Source: Anisus vortex
Lineage: Eukaryota > Mollusca > Gastropoda > Planorbidae
Assembly: GCA_949126835.1 (NCBI GenBank)
Contig: OX421497.1
Location: 44,539,226-44,603,225, forward strand
Direction: 5' to 3'
Length of the DNA stretch: 64,000 bases
Shown: piece by piece, positions 63,875 to 64,000 of the stretch
Layout: every line of letters begins with the position of its first letter
Numbering within the stretch: position 1 is the stretch's first letter
The notes under the pieces: generated by a model
Told to the model about the DNA's origin: nothing
The model's database searches: none
The model's input: only the letters and a program-made list of their open reading frames with translations
Program-made: the position numbers and the translations under genes

Positions 63875-64000
63875 CTGAAGTTTAAAAAACAAACAAAAAT
63901 CAAGAATTTAAAATTTAGATTTGTAGTGAAAGTGTTTAATAGTAAATCCACAGCCACAATATATATTATATGGCTCAAAAAAAGCTTTATCTTATCTTAT

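Noticed and set aside
61184..61829. 180-195-codon Ala/Leu/Asn repeat frames on both strands
   Set aside because: Product of an 18-bp minisatellite in an intron; open in several frames.

Overview
The window is animal genomic DNA, AT-rich and intron-dominated. It holds the central part of one very large minus-strand gene, the dystrophin orthologue (DMD). Twenty-nine exons with consensus splice sites run from 63874 down to 7296, and the gene continues off both ends. The tRNA-headed SINE family, the LINE 3' tails and the hAT elements fit an invertebrate, most likely a mollusc such as a pulmonate snail. That taxonomic call is inference from repeat style and from the dystrophin sequence; no species can be named from the sequence alone. 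Layout, in gene order (right to left): 63.9-43.4 kb is an exon-dense block of 27 exons. It encodes spectrin-like repeats corresponding to human repeat 2/3, hinge 2 (exon at 60119-60373) and on to about repeat 16. Introns here are 80 bp to 2 kb and carry SINEs, LINE tails, a 279-bp hAT MITE with perfect target-site duplication, and minisatellites of 18, 43 and 50 bp. 43.4-8.9 kb is one 34.5-kb intron at the position of human intron 44. It is packed with mobile elements (a 2.1-kb hAT element with decayed transposase, a 1.06-kb non-autonomous hAT, a TATA-flanked MITE, SINEs, LINE tails) and many minisatellites. 8.9-7.3 kb holds two exons corresponding to human exons 45-47. 7.3-0 kb is intron, with a 3.2-kb purine-rich GAGAGACA/GAGAACGA satellite-like array. 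The most interesting item is inside the giant intron. A minus-strand ORF at 21787-22023 encodes 79 residues: a signal-peptide-like segment, a short Pro-rich stretch and a strong transmembrane helix. It ends at a canonical GTAAGT donor in phase 0, the phase needed to splice to the next dystrophin exon at 8883. The first residues after that junction are strongly basic. This reads as an alternative first exon for a short, membrane-anchored dystrophin isoform, starting from the intron that in mammals houses the Dp140 promoter. It is a prediction; RNA evidence is needed. No prokaryotic features, rRNA genes, true tRNA genes or CRISPR arrays were seen.
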